A stretch of 64,000 nucleotides of DNA from Clostridium manihotivorum (lineage in GTDB: Bacteria > Bacillota > Clostridia > Clostridiales > Clostridiaceae). The notes under the pieces are model-generated. The model did no database searches. It saw only the letters and a program-made list of their open reading frames with translations, and was not told the DNA's origin. The position numbers and the translations under genes were made by a program. Positions 19,027 through 29,460 of this stretch are shown here, one piece after another (positions within the stretch are counted from its first letter, which is position 1; each line of letters begins with the position of its first letter). The stretch is from positions 1,753,776 through 1,817,775 of the forward strand of contig NZ_CP025746.1 in the NCBI RefSeq assembly GCF_004015185.1, read 5' to 3'.

Positions 19027-19142
19027 AAATTTATAGAAGTATAAAAATTTTTGCTAGCTAAATCTAGTGAATTCAGTGTCTTAGAGCAATTTACTAGGTT
19101 TAGCGGTGAAAAATAAAACAAATTTTGGGGAGGATATAAACT

Positions 19143-20315
19143 ATGAATTATTTTGAAGAAAGTTTAAAAGTTCATGAAGAACATAAGGGGAAGATAGAAG
19201 TAGTTTCTAAGCTTAAGGTACAAACTAGGGAAGATTTGAGTATCGCATACACTCCAGGAGTAGCAGAACCATGCAAGAAGATACATGAAAATAAAGATGA
19301 TGTTTATAAGTACACTGCAAAAGGAAATCTGGTAGCAGTTGTAACTGATGGAACTGCTGTTCTAGGCTTAGGAGATATAGGACCTGAAGCAGGGTTACCT
19401 GTTATGGAAGGTAAGGCTATACTTTTTAAAGAGTTTGCTGGAGTGGATGCTTTTCCTATTGCTTTAGCATCTAAGGATCCTGATGAGATTGTTCAAGCTG
19501 TTAAGCTTATAGCTCCTGGTTTTGGGGGAATTAACTTAGAAGATATTTCAGCACCTAGATGCTTTGAAATAGAAGAGAGATTGAAGAAAGAACTTGATAT
19601 TCCAGTATTTCATGATGATCAACATGGCACAGCTGTAGTGGTTTTATCTGGAGTTATAAATGCTTTAAAGATAGTACATAAAAATATAGAAGACATAAAA
19701 GTAGTAGTAAATGGGGCTGGTGCAGCTGGTACAGCAATAGCTAAACTTTTGCTATCGCTTGGAGTTAAAAATCTTATAGCTTGTGATAAAGTAGGTATTT
19801 TATATGATGGAATAGAAAATGTAGATGATGCAAAGAAAGCATTGGCTAAAATATCTAATCCAAACAAGATAAAAGGAAGTTTATCAGATGCACTAGTAGG
19901 TGCAGATGTATTTATAGGAGTGTCAGCTCCAGGAATATTGAAAACAGAAATGGTTAAAAGTATGAATGAGGATGCTATAGTATTTGCAATGGCAAATCCA
20001 GTCCCTGAAATAATGCCAGATGAAGCTATGAAGGCTGGAGTTAAGGTAATAGGTACAGGAAGATCGGATTTTCCTAACCAGATTAATAACGTATTAGCTT
20101 TCCCAGGAATATTTAGAGGCGCTTTAGATGTAAGAGCTAAAGAAATAAATGAAGAGATGAAGATTGCAGCGGCTTATGCTATAGCTGATTTTGTCAAGGA
20201 AGAAGAATTAAGCCCGGAAAATGTAATCCCAAGTGCTTTAGATAAAAATATAGCTAAGGTGGTAGCTGAGGCTGTAGCTAAGGCAGCAAGAGAAACTGGA
20301 GTTGCTAGAATATAA
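19143..20315 (+). CDS. NAD(P)-dependent malic enzyme
   Basis: 390-residue cytosolic enzyme that oxidatively decarboxylates malate to pyruvate and CO2. The length is that of the short bacterial class. Visible motifs are YTPGVAEPC near the start, the metal and substrate loop [11 protein letters not shown] at about 157-167, and the dinucleotide-binding [13 protein letters not shown] at about 190-205. GGGGAGG precedes the ATG. It is a single gene with its own terminator. NAD versus NADP preference cannot be decided by eye. Confidence 0.95.
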   Translation: MNYFEESLKVHEEHKGKIEVVSKLKVQTREDLSIAYTPGVAEPCKKIHENKDDVYKYTAKGNLVAVVTDGTAVLGLGDIGPEAGLPVMEGKAILFKEFAGVDAFPIALASKDPDEIVQAVKLIAPGFGGINLEDISAPRCFEIEERLKKELDIPVFHDDQHGTAVVVLSGVINALKIVHKNIEDIKVVVNGAGAAGTAIAKLLLSLGVKNLIACDKVGILYDGIENVDDAKKALAKISNPNKIKGSLSDALVGADVFIGVSAPGILKTEMVKSMNEDAIVFAMANPVPEIMPDEAMKAGVKVIGTGRSDFPNQINNVLAFPGIFRGALDVRAKEINEEMKIAAAYAIADFVKEEELSPENVIPSALDKNIAKVVAEAVAKAARETGVARI

Positions 20316-20338
20316 TTAAAGTGAGATTGGAACAGAGA

Positions 20339-20372
20339 AAATATGTCTATTAAGTATAGGCATATTTTTTTT
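20339..20372 (+). terminator. terminator after malic enzyme
   Basis: ATATGTCTA pairs with TAGGCATAT (one G-U pair) and is followed by eight Ts. Confidence 0.8.
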
Positions 20373-20533
20373 ATTATTAGACATAGCCTAAGTTTATTAT
20401 ATAAAACAAAAAACACAATTATTTATTCCAAGGTGTATAATTAAAGATGTACCCTTTACAGTATAATTTCTACAGTTAGGTGATAAATCTGTATTTAGTT
20501 AATAACCTACTATTGTTTGGAGGATATGGATAT

Positions 20534-22084
20534 ATGAAAAAAATTATAGTTTTAGATACAACCTTGAGAGATGGAGAACAAGTTCAAGGGGTAAAACTTA
20601 ACTTATATGAAAAGTTAAAGATTGCAGATCAGCTTAAGAATCTAAATGTTGATATAATTGACGCGGGGTTCCCAGCAGGTTCTACCCAAGATTTCAAGTC
20701 TGTTGAGAGTATTTCAAAAAAGCTAGGAAGTTATACCGCAATATCTGCCATAGCTAGAGCTGTTAAGGAAGATATTGATCTAGCATACAAATGCTTAAGG
20801 TTTGCAGATAATCCCCTAATCCACATATCTATAGGGGCATCAGATATACATATAGAAAAAAAGCTTAGAAAAACTCGTGAGCAAATATTAATACAAAGTA
20901 GCGAAGCTATAAGCTATGCTAAAAGGTTATGTAATAACATACAGTATTCTGTTGAAGATGCGACAAGAGCAGATTTTAATTATCTTTGGGATAATATAGA
21001 GAACGCAGTAAAAGCTGGAGCAACAATAATTAATATAGCTGATACTGTAGGTTTTGGATTGCCAGAAGAGTTTGGGGATTTGGTAAAGAAAATAAACTAT
21101 AATTTGAAAAACTTAAACGAAAATGCAATATTAAGCGTTCACTGTCACAATGATATGGGACTTGCTACAGCTAATACCTTAGCTGCTATAAAAAATGGTG
21201 CTGATAAAATAGAGGCTACTATAAATGGAGTTGGTGAAAGAGCTGGTAATGCTGCTCTAGAAGAGATTGCTATGGCTCTTAAGGTAAGAGATAGTTATTA
21301 TAATGCCTATACTAGTATAATATCAACAGAACTAAAGAAAACATCAAGGCTAGTGAGCTATATTATGGGCTTGGATGTTGCTGCCAATAAAGCAATAGTA
21401 GGAGGAAATGCTTTCGTTCACTCTTCAGGAATACATAAAGCAGGAGCCATTAAAAGCAGAGATGTTTATGAAATAATACACTCAGAGGATATTGGAAATG
21501 AAGAGTCAGATATAATATTAACTATGCATTCAGGAAGAAGTGAGCTTAAGGATGCACTTTCTAAGTTAGGTTTTGAGAAGTTAGCTGATGAAGAGCTAAA
21601 TAAGATATTTGATAAGTTTCAAGAGATAGTTGAATTAAAAAAAGAAGTGTATGATTACGATCTATATTATCTAATAGAAAGTATAGTAGATATAAATCCT
21701 GATTTAGGTGATGAGATAATTGAAAAACGCAAAAATCTTTATGAACTTGTAGAACTTCAAGTGATAAGCAATAGCATATTCCCTTCTGCCAGTGTAAAGA
21801 TTAAAAGAGGCGATAAAACATACAAAAAAAGTAGCATTGGTAATGGAGTTGTTGATGCTCTTTATACTGCCATAAAGGAAGTTGCTGAACTAGAAGTTGA
21901 TTTAAGGGAATATAAGATAAGTAGTATATCAAAGGGAAAAGAGGCCCTGGGGAAGGTTACTATAAACTTAAGTTATAATAAAAAGAGTTATATTTCTAGA
22001 GCTATCGATACAGATATAATAAAGGCCAGTGCATTAGCTTTTATAAATGCTCTAAATAACATAATAATGGATAAGAATAAATAA
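20534..22084 (+). CDS. leuA: 2-isopropylmalate synthase (LeuA-like)
   Basis: 516 residues from ATG 20534, which has GGAGGA upstream (the frame is open from GTG 20480). The catalytic TIM barrel begins at once with LDTTLRDGEQVQGV, has the metal-binding HxH (VHCHNDMG) and GVGERAGNAALEE, and ends near 280. The linker and the LeuA regulatory dimer domain (about 375-505, leucine-feedback type) are both present. It condenses acetyl-CoA and 2-oxoisovalerate as the first step of leucine synthesis. No leuBCD genes lie nearby. The related homocitrate and citramalate synthases cannot be fully excluded. Confidence 0.86.
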   Translation: MKKIIVLDTTLRDGEQVQGVKLNLYEKLKIADQLKNLNVDIIDAGFPAGSTQDFKSVESISKKLGSYTAISAIARAVKEDIDLAYKCLRFADNPLIHISIGASDIHIEKKLRKTREQILIQSSEAISYAKRLCNNIQYSVEDATRADFNYLWDNIENAVKAGATIINIADTVGFGLPEEFGDLVKKINYNLKNLNENAILSVHCHNDMGLATANTLAAIKNGADKIEATINGVGERAGNAALEEIAMALKVRDSYYNAYTSIISTELKKTSRLVSYIMGLDVAANKAIVGGNAFVHSSGIHKAGAIKSRDVYEIIHSEDIGNEESDIILTMHSGRSELKDALSKLGFEKLADEELNKIFDKFQEIVELKKEVYDYDLYYLIESIVDINPDLGDEIIEKRKNLYELVELQVISNSIFPSASVKIKRGDKTYKKSSIGNGVVDALYTAIKEVAELEVDLREYKISSISKGKEALGKVTINLSYNKKSYISRAIDTDIIKASALAFINALNNIIMDKNK

Positions 22085-22112
22085 AATTATCAATAGCAAA
22101 TGTGCAAAAAAA

Positions 22113-22145
22113 TCGCTAAAGAAATGCTCTTTAGCGAACTTTTAT
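22113..22145 (+). terminator. terminator after leuA
   Basis: TCGCTAAAGA pairs with TCTTTAGCGA, with A-rich sequence before it and a short TTTT after. The ABC exporter gene begins right after. Confidence 0.75.
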
Positions 22146-22163
22146 GAAAAGGGGGATGCATAG

Positions 22164-23912
22164 ATGGAAGATAATTTAATTTTTAATTTTATAAAAGAAA
22201 ACAAGTTAACCTACTTTGTCGGAGTAGTGTTCATGTTTTTAACATCCTATATCCAATCTTTATTTCCTAATATCTTAGGAAACACAATAGATATATTAAA
22301 AAAGGATAATTTTGATTCAAGCAGTGTAAAGCTAAATATTGTTTACTTGCTTTTGGTGGCCATAGCTACTTTTATAACAACTTATCTTTGGAGAAATTTT
22401 GTTATAGTAAATGCAAGAAAGTTAGAATGTTCTCTAAGGGAGAGGTTATTTGATCATTTCCAAACCTTATCACCAGATTTTTATAATAATCGAAAGACAG
22501 GAGATCTTATTGCTTATGCTATTAACGATATATCTGCAGTGAGAATGACTTTTGGACCAGCCATAGCCATGTCTATAAACGGAGTAGCTATTTGCATAAT
22601 ATCAATTTATTCTATGGCTAGATCTATAAATTGGGAGATTACTTTAATATCACTTCTACCAATTCCCATAATAATACTTTTTATGATGAAGATAGGTACC
22701 TTGATACAGAAAAGATTCAAGATAGTTCAAGAAAGCTTTGGAGCTATATCTGATAGAGTGCAGGAAAACATATACGGAATAAGAGTTATAAAAGCCTATG
22801 TTCAAGAAGAGCATGAGCTGGATAACTTTGAAAAGTTAAACCAAAATATGAAGGATGCTAATATAAACATGATTAAGGTATCATCCTTTCTATCACCAGC
22901 CATTGAGATATGTTTTAGTATAAGCTTTGTAATTAACTTAATATATGGCGGAAATGCAGTTTTAAAAGGATCGATTTCCCTAGGAAGTTTTATAGCTTTT
23001 AATGGATATTTAACTATGATAATGAATCCAATACTATCTATAGGACGTGTGATAACTATTTTCCAAAGAGGTATGGCTTCTTTAAAGAGACTGAACGATA
23101 TATTTAGCCAACAACCGGAGGTTATAGATGGTAAGAAGAGAATGGCAAAAGATATAAAAGGCAATATAAAAATTACTTCTTTAGATTTTTCGTATAAAGG
23201 AAGTTATGAAAAAGTGTTGCAGGATATTAATTTGGATATCCCTTTAGGAACCACCTTAGGTATTGTAGGAGAGACTGGTTCAGGTAAAAGTACTTTAGTT
23301 AATCTATTGTTGAAGCTATATAACGTTAAGGAAAGTTCTATATTATTAGATGGAAAGGATATAAATGAGTATACCCTATCCTCATTACGAAAGAACTTTG
23401 GATATGTACCACAGGATAACTTTTTATTTTCCGCTTCAATAAAAGATAATATAAAGTTTTTTAAGGAGCAATTCAGTAATGAGCAAGTTGAAGAAGCAGC
23501 TAAAAATAGCTGTATATATGATAGCATAATTAACCTTCCAAATGGTTTTGAAACCATACTTGGAGAGAGAGGTGTCAACCTTTCTGGTGGACAAAAACAA
23601 AGAATAGCTATAGCAAGGGCATTAGTAAAAGATCCATCAATACTAATATTAGATGATTCATTATCAGCGGTGGATACTATAACCGAAGGTGATATAATCG
23701 AAAACTTAAAAGAAGTAAGAAAAGGTAAGACCACTATTATAATTGCTCATAGAGTCTCAGCGGTTGAGATGGCCGACAAGATTATTGTGATGAGCAGTGG
23801 AAGGATAGTTGAGTTTGGTAACCATAAGGAGCTTATGAATAAGAGGGGGCGTTATTATGAAATTTATATGGAGCAATACAACCAGAAGAAACAGGGACTT
23901 GAAGTTTCATAA
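22164..23912 (+). CDS. heterodimeric ABC exporter, subunit 1 (degenerate Walker B)
   Basis: 582-residue half-transporter. Six membrane helices at about 15-300, then a nucleotide-binding domain at about 330-575 with Walker A GETGSGKST, a canonical LSGGQ signature and Walker B LILDDS. The catalytic Glu after Walker B is replaced by Asp, while the partner subunit has Glu there. This is the asymmetric pattern of BmrCD/LmrCD/TM287-288 exporters, in which only one ATP site is competent. Substrates are typically drugs or lipids, not predictable here. GGGGGA precedes the ATG. The gene overlaps the next by 56 bases. Confidence 0.93.
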   Translation: MEDNLIFNFIKENKLTYFVGVVFMFLTSYIQSLFPNILGNTIDILKKDNFDSSSVKLNIVYLLLVAIATFITTYLWRNFVIVNARKLECSLRERLFDHFQTLSPDFYNNRKTGDLIAYAINDISAVRMTFGPAIAMSINGVAICIISIYSMARSINWEITLISLLPIPIIILFMMKIGTLIQKRFKIVQESFGAISDRVQENIYGIRVIKAYVQEEHELDNFEKLNQNMKDANINMIKVSSFLSPAIEICFSISFVINLIYGGNAVLKGSISLGSFIAFNGYLTMIMNPILSIGRVITIFQRGMASLKRLNDIFSQQPEVIDGKKRMAKDIKGNIKITSLDFSYKGSYEKVLQDINLDIPLGTTLGIVGETGSGKSTLVNLLLKLYNVKESSILLDGKDINEYTLSSLRKNFGYVPQDNFLFSASIKDNIKFFKEQFSNEQVEEAAKNSCIYDSIINLPNGFETILGERGVNLSGGQKQRIAIARALVKDPSILILDDSLSAVDTITEGDIIENLKEVRKGKTTIIIAHRVSAVEMADKIIVMSSGRIVEFGNHKELMNKRGRYYEIYMEQYNQKKQGLEVS

Positions 23913-25665
23913 AGCCAAAAGTCTCACAAGGCTATTGCAATTTACTATCCCGTACCTAAGTAAAATAATTTTGGCAGCTGCATGTGTAATATTAGTGAAT
24001 ATAGCTCAGCTTCTTAAACCTTATATATTAAAACTTATAATAGACGATTTTTTAATTAATAAAAGTGTTCAGTCAGGTATTCACTCTATAAATGCAATGG
24101 CGTTTTTGTATTTTGTAATAGTTTTACTTGGAGGTGTGCTTACCTTTGCTCAAGTAAATCTCATTAATAGAGTTGGACAGGATATAATGAAGACTCTGAG
24201 AAACAAGGTTTTTAAAACTATTCAATTATTGCCTTTATCATATCTAGATAAGAATTCTTCAGGAAGACTTATTACTAGAGCAACTAATGATGTTGAGGCT
24301 CTCAGTGAGATGTATACCGATGTTATTATAAACCTTTTTAAAGATGTTTTCCTCTTGATAGGCATTGTTTATGCCATGGTAACATTAAATCTAAAGTTGG
24401 CTTTAATATCTTTTTCAGTAGTTCCAGTTATGTTTTTTATAGTGTTTCTACTTAAGAAAAAGATTAAAGATAATTTTACTAATATGAAAAGTCTAATAGG
24501 AAGAATAAACGGGTTCATGGCTGAAAGTATCTCAGGAATGAAGGTAATACAGATTTTTCAGGGAGAAAAAGAAAAGAAACAGCAATTCCTTAAACTAAAT
24601 GGTGATTATTTTGACACTACACTATTTCAAGTAAGATTAAATAGTATATTAAGACCTGCTGCGGATATATTCCAATCCTTAGCAGTAGCTATAATCATAT
24701 GGTATGGCATGGGAAAGATTGCTGGTAAAACCTTAGAAATTGGTGTGCTTTACGCTTTTACCACCTATATAAAACAGTTTTTTGCACCAATATCAGACTT
24801 AGCAGATAACTATACCACAATTCAGTCAGCCTTAGTGTCTGCGGATAGAATCTTTGAGTTATTAGATGAAGAAAATAACTTAGAAGATCTTGATAAAGGC
24901 TTAAATATCAATAAAATAGAAGGAAATATTGAGTTTAGGCATGTATGGTTTTCCTATAACAATAAGGATTGGGTACTTAAGGATATAAGTTTTAAACTTA
25001 ATAAAGGTGAGATGGCGGCTTTTGTAGGGGAAACAGGTTCGGGAAAGACTACAATAATAAATCTTATTAGTGGATTTTATGATATACAAAGAGGGGAAAT
25101 ACTCATAGATGGAGTAAATATAAAGGACATCAGTAAAAAAGATCTGAGAAGAAATATATCAGTGGTGTTGCAAGATGTGTTTTTATTTTCTGGGAACATA
25201 AGAATGAATGTAACTCTAAATGACAATATAGATGATAAAGTTATAAATGAAGCATTAAAAACATCCTATGCTTTAGGCTTTGTAAATAGTCTTGGGCAAG
25301 GATTAGATCATCCTGTTATGGAAAGAGGAAGTACTTTTTCTTCAGGACAAAAGCAGTTACTGGCTTTCGCTAGAGCTTTAGCTCACAAACCATCAATATT
25401 TGTATTAGACGAGGCCACAGCCAACATCGATACCCATACAGAAAAATTGATACAGAAGGCTATTGATAATGTGATTATAAATACAACAACTATAGTTATT
25501 GCTCATAGACTTTCAACTATTAGAAATGCTGATAAAATAATAGTTTTAAAAAACGGAAGCATTGTGGAGATGGGTAATCATAATGAATTAGTAACTCAAA
25601 ATGGATATTATAAAAAGTTGCTAGAAGAAGGCTTAGAGGAAAATATTCAAGAATATCTAGCGTAA
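23857..25665 (+). CDS. heterodimeric ABC exporter, subunit 2 (degenerate signature)
   Basis: 602-residue partner of the previous gene. Six membrane helices at about 30-320, then the nucleotide-binding domain at about 350-590 with Walker A GETGSGKTT, Walker B FVLDEAT with the catalytic Glu, but signature FSSGQ instead of LSGGQ. Combined with the partner's intact LSGGQ this gives one active and one degenerate ATP site. The start at 23857 has GAGGGGGC upstream and lies inside the preceding gene in another frame, so translation is probably coupled. Confidence 0.93.
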   Translation: MKFIWSNTTRRNRDLKFHKAKSLTRLLQFTIPYLSKIILAAACVILVNIAQLLKPYILKLIIDDFLINKSVQSGIHSINAMAFLYFVIVLLGGVLTFAQVNLINRVGQDIMKTLRNKVFKTIQLLPLSYLDKNSSGRLITRATNDVEALSEMYTDVIINLFKDVFLLIGIVYAMVTLNLKLALISFSVVPVMFFIVFLLKKKIKDNFTNMKSLIGRINGFMAESISGMKVIQIFQGEKEKKQQFLKLNGDYFDTTLFQVRLNSILRPAADIFQSLAVAIIIWYGMGKIAGKTLEIGVLYAFTTYIKQFFAPISDLADNYTTIQSALVSADRIFELLDEENNLEDLDKGLNINKIEGNIEFRHVWFSYNNKDWVLKDISFKLNKGEMAAFVGETGSGKTTIINLISGFYDIQRGEILIDGVNIKDISKKDLRRNISVVLQDVFLFSGNIRMNVTLNDNIDDKVINEALKTSYALGFVNSLGQGLDHPVMERGSTFSSGQKQLLAFARALAHKPSIFVLDEATANIDTHTEKLIQKAIDNVIINTTTIVIAHRLSTIRNADKIIVLKNGSIVEMGNHNELVTQNGYYKKLLEEGLEENIQEYLA

Positions 25666-25818
25666 AGTATGTAGTAATCTACCACTATATTTCATAAATG
25701 TACTTTACATGGTATATGATGAAAATTTTTTTTCTTATAGCTATATTTGGTGTAGAAAAATGTAGAATATGGTGTATAATTTACTAGAGAACAAATGTTT
25801 TTGTGGGGAAGGGAAGGA

Positions 25819-26295
25819 ATGTACACCGTAATTGATTTAATTGACAAACTTATTGAGATTGACAGAAGCTCTGAAGAATACTATCTAAAAATAAGCAAGG
25901 ATGATAAATTAAAAGAAAAGATAAGAATACTTACAAAGGCTCTTGCTAAAAAGGATAGGAGACATATCGACAGCTATCTTGAAATAAAATCAAAAATTCA
26001 AGAAAGCGAAGATGTAGAAGTAGATTTTTTTACCTATGATAAAGCAGTTAAATTAATTTATGAATTCACTGGACTTAGGAAAAAAGAAGAATTTAGTCTG
26101 GGTATTAGGGAATTTGTTCTAGATGCACTGGAATTTGAAAAGGAAAGCTTAGCCTTGGTACTGAGGATAAGAGGTCTTTTGGTAAATTCTCAAGCTGATA
26201 CCTATAAAGAAAACTATAAAATTCTGACAAGCATAGTAGAACTAGAGAAAAGCCACGTAAAAGATATAGAGGGGCTTAAAGAATATATTAATTAA
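25819..26295 (+). CDS. ferritin-like four-helix protein of unknown function
   Basis: 158 residues from ATG 25819 (GGGAAGGGAAGG upstream; the frame opens at 25795). It is all helical and highly charged. Carboxylate and His residues are spaced as in a ferritin or rubrerythrin-like bundle: Glu19-Glu20, Asp46-x-x-His49, Glu107/Glu109 and Glu143-x-x-His146. The pattern resembles a di-iron site, though the first half-motif has Asp in place of Glu. I do not recognise a named family. TATAAT at 25775-25780 may be its -10 box. A strong terminator follows. Confidence 0.65.
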   Translation: MYTVIDLIDKLIEIDRSSEEYYLKISKDDKLKEKIRILTKALAKKDRRHIDSYLEIKSKIQESEDVEVDFFTYDKAVKLIYEFTGLRKKEEFSLGIREFVLDALEFEKESLALVLRIRGLLVNSQADTYKENYKILTSIVELEKSHVKDIEGLKEYIN

Positions 26296-26332
26296 ATAAG
26301 GGGCTTTGGCAACATAATTAAAAGCTCTAAGT

Positions 26333-26386
26333 AAAAGCCATGTATAAAAGAAGATTCACTTACTTTTATACATGGCTTTTATTTTG
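26333..26386 (+). terminator. strong terminator after the ferritin-like gene
   Basis: An 18-base perfect stem (AAAAGCCATGTATAAAAG and its complement) around a 12-base loop, then TTTTATTTT. Confidence 0.9.
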
Positions 26387-26400
26387 GGAGCTGTTGTATA

Positions 26401-26511
26401 GATATCCTTTATGAAAACTTAATTTATGCATGTTCTATAATCCCCGCTTCTGGGGGTTATCGGGCATGTATAAATTAATAGTTGAAGTTGACTCCCTATA
26501 TATAAAGTATC
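26401..26511 (+). repeat. family A structured repeat, copy 2
   Basis: Same layout as copy 1. The outer arms GATA..CTTTAT and ATAAAG-TATC differ from the other copies but still pair. The inner TTAATTTAT/ATAAATTAA stem is kept, and the apical stem is CCCC-GCTTCT-GGGG. It lies between the ferritin-like gene and the third chemoreceptor. The remaining 270 bases before the chemoreceptor are AT-rich and hold only a family B fragment. Confidence 0.8.
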
Positions 26512-26512
26512 C

Positions 26513-26573
26513 TGTTGAAATTAAGCAAACAGTTATGTGATGATTTAATGAGCTGCGCAAAGAATTAATATAA
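26513..26573 (+). repeat. family B fragment (5' arm, diverged)
   Basis: TGTTGAAATTAAG followed by degenerate sequence and GCGCAAAGAATTAATAT. The last part matches exactly the end of the fragment at 62957-63035. It is joined directly to family A copy 2. Confidence 0.5.
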
Positions 26574-26847
26574 AGTAGATAAGTGAAGGTTTATGTTGAA
26601 TATTAGAAAAATTAAGATTTTTTTATTTTAAGGTGTAGTTATGCATTAAGAAATTATAGAAAGAAATATATTTTAATTTAAAAAAGTATTAAATATTGTA
26701 GAATTATCTAAAAGGATTTCAGTTGAGAATATAGAATATATATTGTAAGCATTTAATGTTTTAGTAAGAGTAAATAGGCACATACATGTATACGATTTCC
26801 TAAAGACAAAACAGATATCATTACTTTCAAATTAAAGGAGGATAAAA

Positions 26848-28878
26848 ATGTCTATAAAGAAGAGATTACCAATAGTAATAATTACAATAATAATTGTATC
26901 TGTAGGATTACTTTCACTGGTGACGTATGTTAATATGTCAAAAGCCCTAAGAAATCAAAGCGATGGCGAGATGAAATCCTTAACCACAGAAGGCGTAAAA
27001 ACTTTAGAGGCTTTAATAGAGAAAGAAAAGCAAGCTAATGCTATGCTTGCTAGTAAAAATGAATTTATTGATATACTTTCAAGAAAAGCCAATGGTGAGG
27101 AATCAGATGATTTAAGAGCTAAGATAACAGATGCTACAACTTGGCTTAAAAACTACTCAAGTAAGGCTGCAAACTTGGACAATGTATTTGTAGTTGATAA
27201 AAATTATAATTCTGTAATAGAAGGAACCTCTAGCTTTGGAAAAGATCATAAGAATGAAGATTATCTTAAAACTGCATTGTCTGGTATCAGCGTAATAAGC
27301 AGTACTTTGACTTCTGGATCTACAGGAAGTCAGATAATTGTATTTGCATCTCCAATAGTGAAAGATGGAAATGTTATAGGAGCTGTGGCTTCGTCAGTTA
27401 CTTGCGAAAGTTTTTCTAATTACTTAAAGGATTTAAAAGCATCTGCTTCAAAGTCTAGTTACATATATATTGTCGATGGAGCTGGAAATGTTGTGTACCA
27501 CCCAGATGATGATAAGATAGGAAAGACTGTTGAAAATGATAAAATAAAGGATATAGTAGATAAAGTAAAAACTAATCCAGACCTAAAGGGAGATAAAATA
27601 GAATATTCTGAGGGGGGGAAAGCTAAGTCTGCTTACTACGAGGTAACTGTAGGTATGAACTGGATTGTAGTTCTGGCAGAAGACAAGGCGGAGGTTATGA
27701 GTCCTATAATCAATACTATGATTATTTATCTTGTATTGGCGGTATTTATAAGTGTTTTTGCAGGTATATTTAGCATATTCTTCTCAAATAGAATAACAAA
27801 GCCTATAGCTGATATAACCAATCTAATAAATGATACTGCTGAACTTAACTTGGTGTTTAATGAAAAGTACGGTAAATATGAGAAATATAAAGATGAAGTA
27901 GGTATTATGTTCAAGGCAGTTACTGCTACAAGAGGCATACTTAGAAATATAGTGAATAACTTGACAGAAGTTTCTGCTCAGATAAATGATAATGCTGTTC
28001 TAATTGAGGATATGACAAAAAACCTGAGAGTTTATGCTGATGAAACATCTTTAGAGACAGAAACTCTATCTGCTAGTATGGAGGAAAGTGCAGCTACAGT
28101 AGAAGAGATATCAGCATCTTCAGGGGAGGTTAGCAACGCTATCGAATCCATATCAGAGAGAGCATCAGAAGGTAGTATGGTAACTAACGATATTGCAGAA
28201 AGATCCAAAGAGTTAAAGGATAATGCAGTTAGCTCTGGAAATAATGCAAAGAGCATATACTTTAGCGTTAGAGAGCAACTAGAAACAGCTATTAAAAAAT
28301 CAGAAGCGGTTAAGCAAATTGATATATTAGCCCAATCAATATTGGAAATAACAGATCAAACCAACCTTCTAGCACTTAACGCAGCAATTGAAGCAGCTAG
28401 AGCTGGTGAAGCTGGAAAGGGATTTGCTGTTGTTGCTGATGAGGTTAGAGCATTGGCAGAGCAATCAGGTAATACTGCTGCTAACATTCAGAATGTAGTT
28501 AAAACTGTTAATTCATCGGTTAAGGATTTAAATTCTCAAGCCATGAGAGTATTAGAGTTTATAGATACTCAAGTACTTCAAGACTATGAAAATTCATCAA
28601 ATTCATCAGAGCAATACAATTTAGACTCACTAAAGGTCAACAACTTGATGCTTGAGTTTAGTGCAACTTCTCAAGAACTAACTGCTACCATTGAAAGTAT
28701 GTCTACAGCTATAGTAGATATAGCTGAAACAGTTAATAATGGGGCAGTGGGAATAACAAATATAGCAACAAAATCTTCTGAAGTTGTTGAAAAGGTAAAA
28801 GTTATAGAGGATAGCGTAGCTAAGAGTAAAGAAAGCTCAGAGAATCTAAGATCAATAGTAGCTAAATTTAAACTTTAG
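26848..28878 (+). CDS. methyl-accepting chemotaxis protein with double-Cache sensor
   Basis: 676-residue chemoreceptor. Membrane helix at about 7-28, dCache extracytoplasmic domain at about 35-285 ([13 protein letters not shown] and [17 protein letters not shown] strands), second membrane helix at about 289-312, HAMP, then the signalling domain with a fully canonical tip ([31 protein letters not shown]). dCache domains commonly bind amino acids or other small metabolites. AAAGGAGG precedes the ATG. I could not find a convincing sigma-D promoter, unlike the two chemoreceptors at the left end. Confidence 0.95.
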   Translation: MSIKKRLPIVIITIIIVSVGLLSLVTYVNMSKALRNQSDGEMKSLTTEGVKTLEALIEKEKQANAMLASKNEFIDILSRKANGEESDDLRAKITDATTWLKNYSSKAANLDNVFVVDKNYNSVIEGTSSFGKDHKNEDYLKTALSGISVISSTLTSGSTGSQIIVFASPIVKDGNVIGAVASSVTCESFSNYLKDLKASASKSSYIYIVDGAGNVVYHPDDDKIGKTVENDKIKDIVDKVKTNPDLKGDKIEYSEGGKAKSAYYEVTVGMNWIVVLAEDKAEVMSPIINTMIIYLVLAVFISVFAGIFSIFFSNRITKPIADITNLINDTAELNLVFNEKYGKYEKYKDEVGIMFKAVTATRGILRNIVNNLTEVSAQINDNAVLIEDMTKNLRVYADETSLETETLSASMEESAATVEEISASSGEVSNAIESISERASEGSMVTNDIAERSKELKDNAVSSGNNAKSIYFSVREQLETAIKKSEAVKQIDILAQSILEITDQTNLLALNAAIEAARAGEAGKGFAVVADEVRALAEQSGNTAANIQNVVKTVNSSVKDLNSQAMRVLEFIDTQVLQDYENSSNSSEQYNLDSLKVNNLMLEFSATSQELTATIESMSTAIVDIAETVNNGAVGITNIATKSSEVVEKVKVIEDSVAKSKESSENLRSIVAKFKL

Positions 28879-28940
28879 GCCTGTTAAAGTGCCATGTTGA
28901 AATTAAGTGGTTAGTCATCCAATGCTTAGATGAGCTTGAT
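28877..28940 (+). repeat. family B fragment (5' arm)
   Basis: AGGCCTGTTAAAG ... TTGAAATTAAGTGGTTAGTC ... GATGCTTAGATGAGCTT matches the 5' half of the full elements at 38081 and 46138. The 3' arm is missing. It begins at the chemoreceptor stop codon. Confidence 0.65.
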
Positions 28941-29073
28941 TCTTAAACATACCAAACTTTAAAACTAGTATATAAAATTATTAATGTATTGCACATTATG
29001 CTAAGCATATTAGAATTTTTTCAATATAGTTTATAGCAAAGTTACAAAAATGTGAACCAATTATGAATAACGG

Positions 29074-29102
29074 TTTACAATTAGTGGCAAATAACATATA
29101 AT
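29074..29102 (+). promoter_or_regulatory. sigma-A promoter of the ykkC-type leader
   Basis: TTTACA, exactly 17 bases, TATAAT. The predicted start is about 29109, just before the aptamer. Confidence 0.75.
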
Positions 29103-29112
29103 ATGTTTAATA

Positions 29113-29213
29113 TGAGAGTGTATCTAGGGTTCCGGTATTAAATATATGTCTGGTCCGAGCGGTACAGGATTTTTTCTACACTTTTAGGATAAAAGCCTAA
29201 AGGACGAGTCTCA
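29113..29213 (+). ncRNA. ykkC-family riboswitch (guanidine-I or a ppGpp/PRPP-type relative)
   Basis: The conserved ykkC blocks occur in order: GTGTATCTAGGGTTCCG, a short hairpin, CTGGTCCGAGCGG, a second arm and GGATAAAAGCC. These are characteristic of the ykkC superfamily, whose subclasses sense guanidine, ppGpp, PRPP or nucleotides. The GAGCGGTACAGG segment looks to me more like subtype 2 than guanidine-I, but that is from memory. A terminator overlaps its 3' end. The first downstream gene, apart from an IS607 insertion, is the ABC-2 transporter operon at 31155. Confidence 0.75.
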
Positions 29214-29252
29214 AGATGAGATTTGTCTTTTGGGCTTTTTTTATTTTTTAGG
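29191..29252 (+). terminator. expression-platform terminator of the ykkC leader
   Basis: A 23-base stem (29191-29213 with 29217-29239, several G-U pairs, AGA loop) is followed by TTTTTTATTTTTT. Its 5' arm shares AAAAGCC with the aptamer 3' end, so ligand binding would prevent it from forming. Confidence 0.85.
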
Positions 29253-29334
29253 AATCCACCATGAAGGCTAAGCTCCACAAAAGTACAATGAAAAAGTGTC
29301 TGTCTTTTTCGTAGAAAATTATACTTCAGATAGA

Positions 29335-29460
29335 GCTGGGTATAAGTATGTGTAGACGGCTTACATGCAGATTTCGGAGAAAGAATAAAAAAGAAAAAAT
29401 ATGTGGCCTGCCAGATTGGACTTATATAGATCCGGAAAGAGAGATACGCAAAAATAATTA
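29335..29460 (+). repeat. family C repeat, copy 1 (lacks terminator part)
   Basis: TAAGTATGTGTAGAC ... GGAGAAAGAATAAAAAAG ... GCCTGCCAGATT ... GATACGCAAAAA aligns with the longer copy at 52568-52712. It stops short of the TCACTAATG hairpin, then meets the IS607 left end. Confidence 0.6.

Noticed and set aside
26740..26847. Sigma-D promoter for the third chemoreceptor (TAAA ... TACGATTT)
   Set aside because: Spacing is 16 and only 4 of 8 bases of the -10 box match, too weak in AT-rich DNA.
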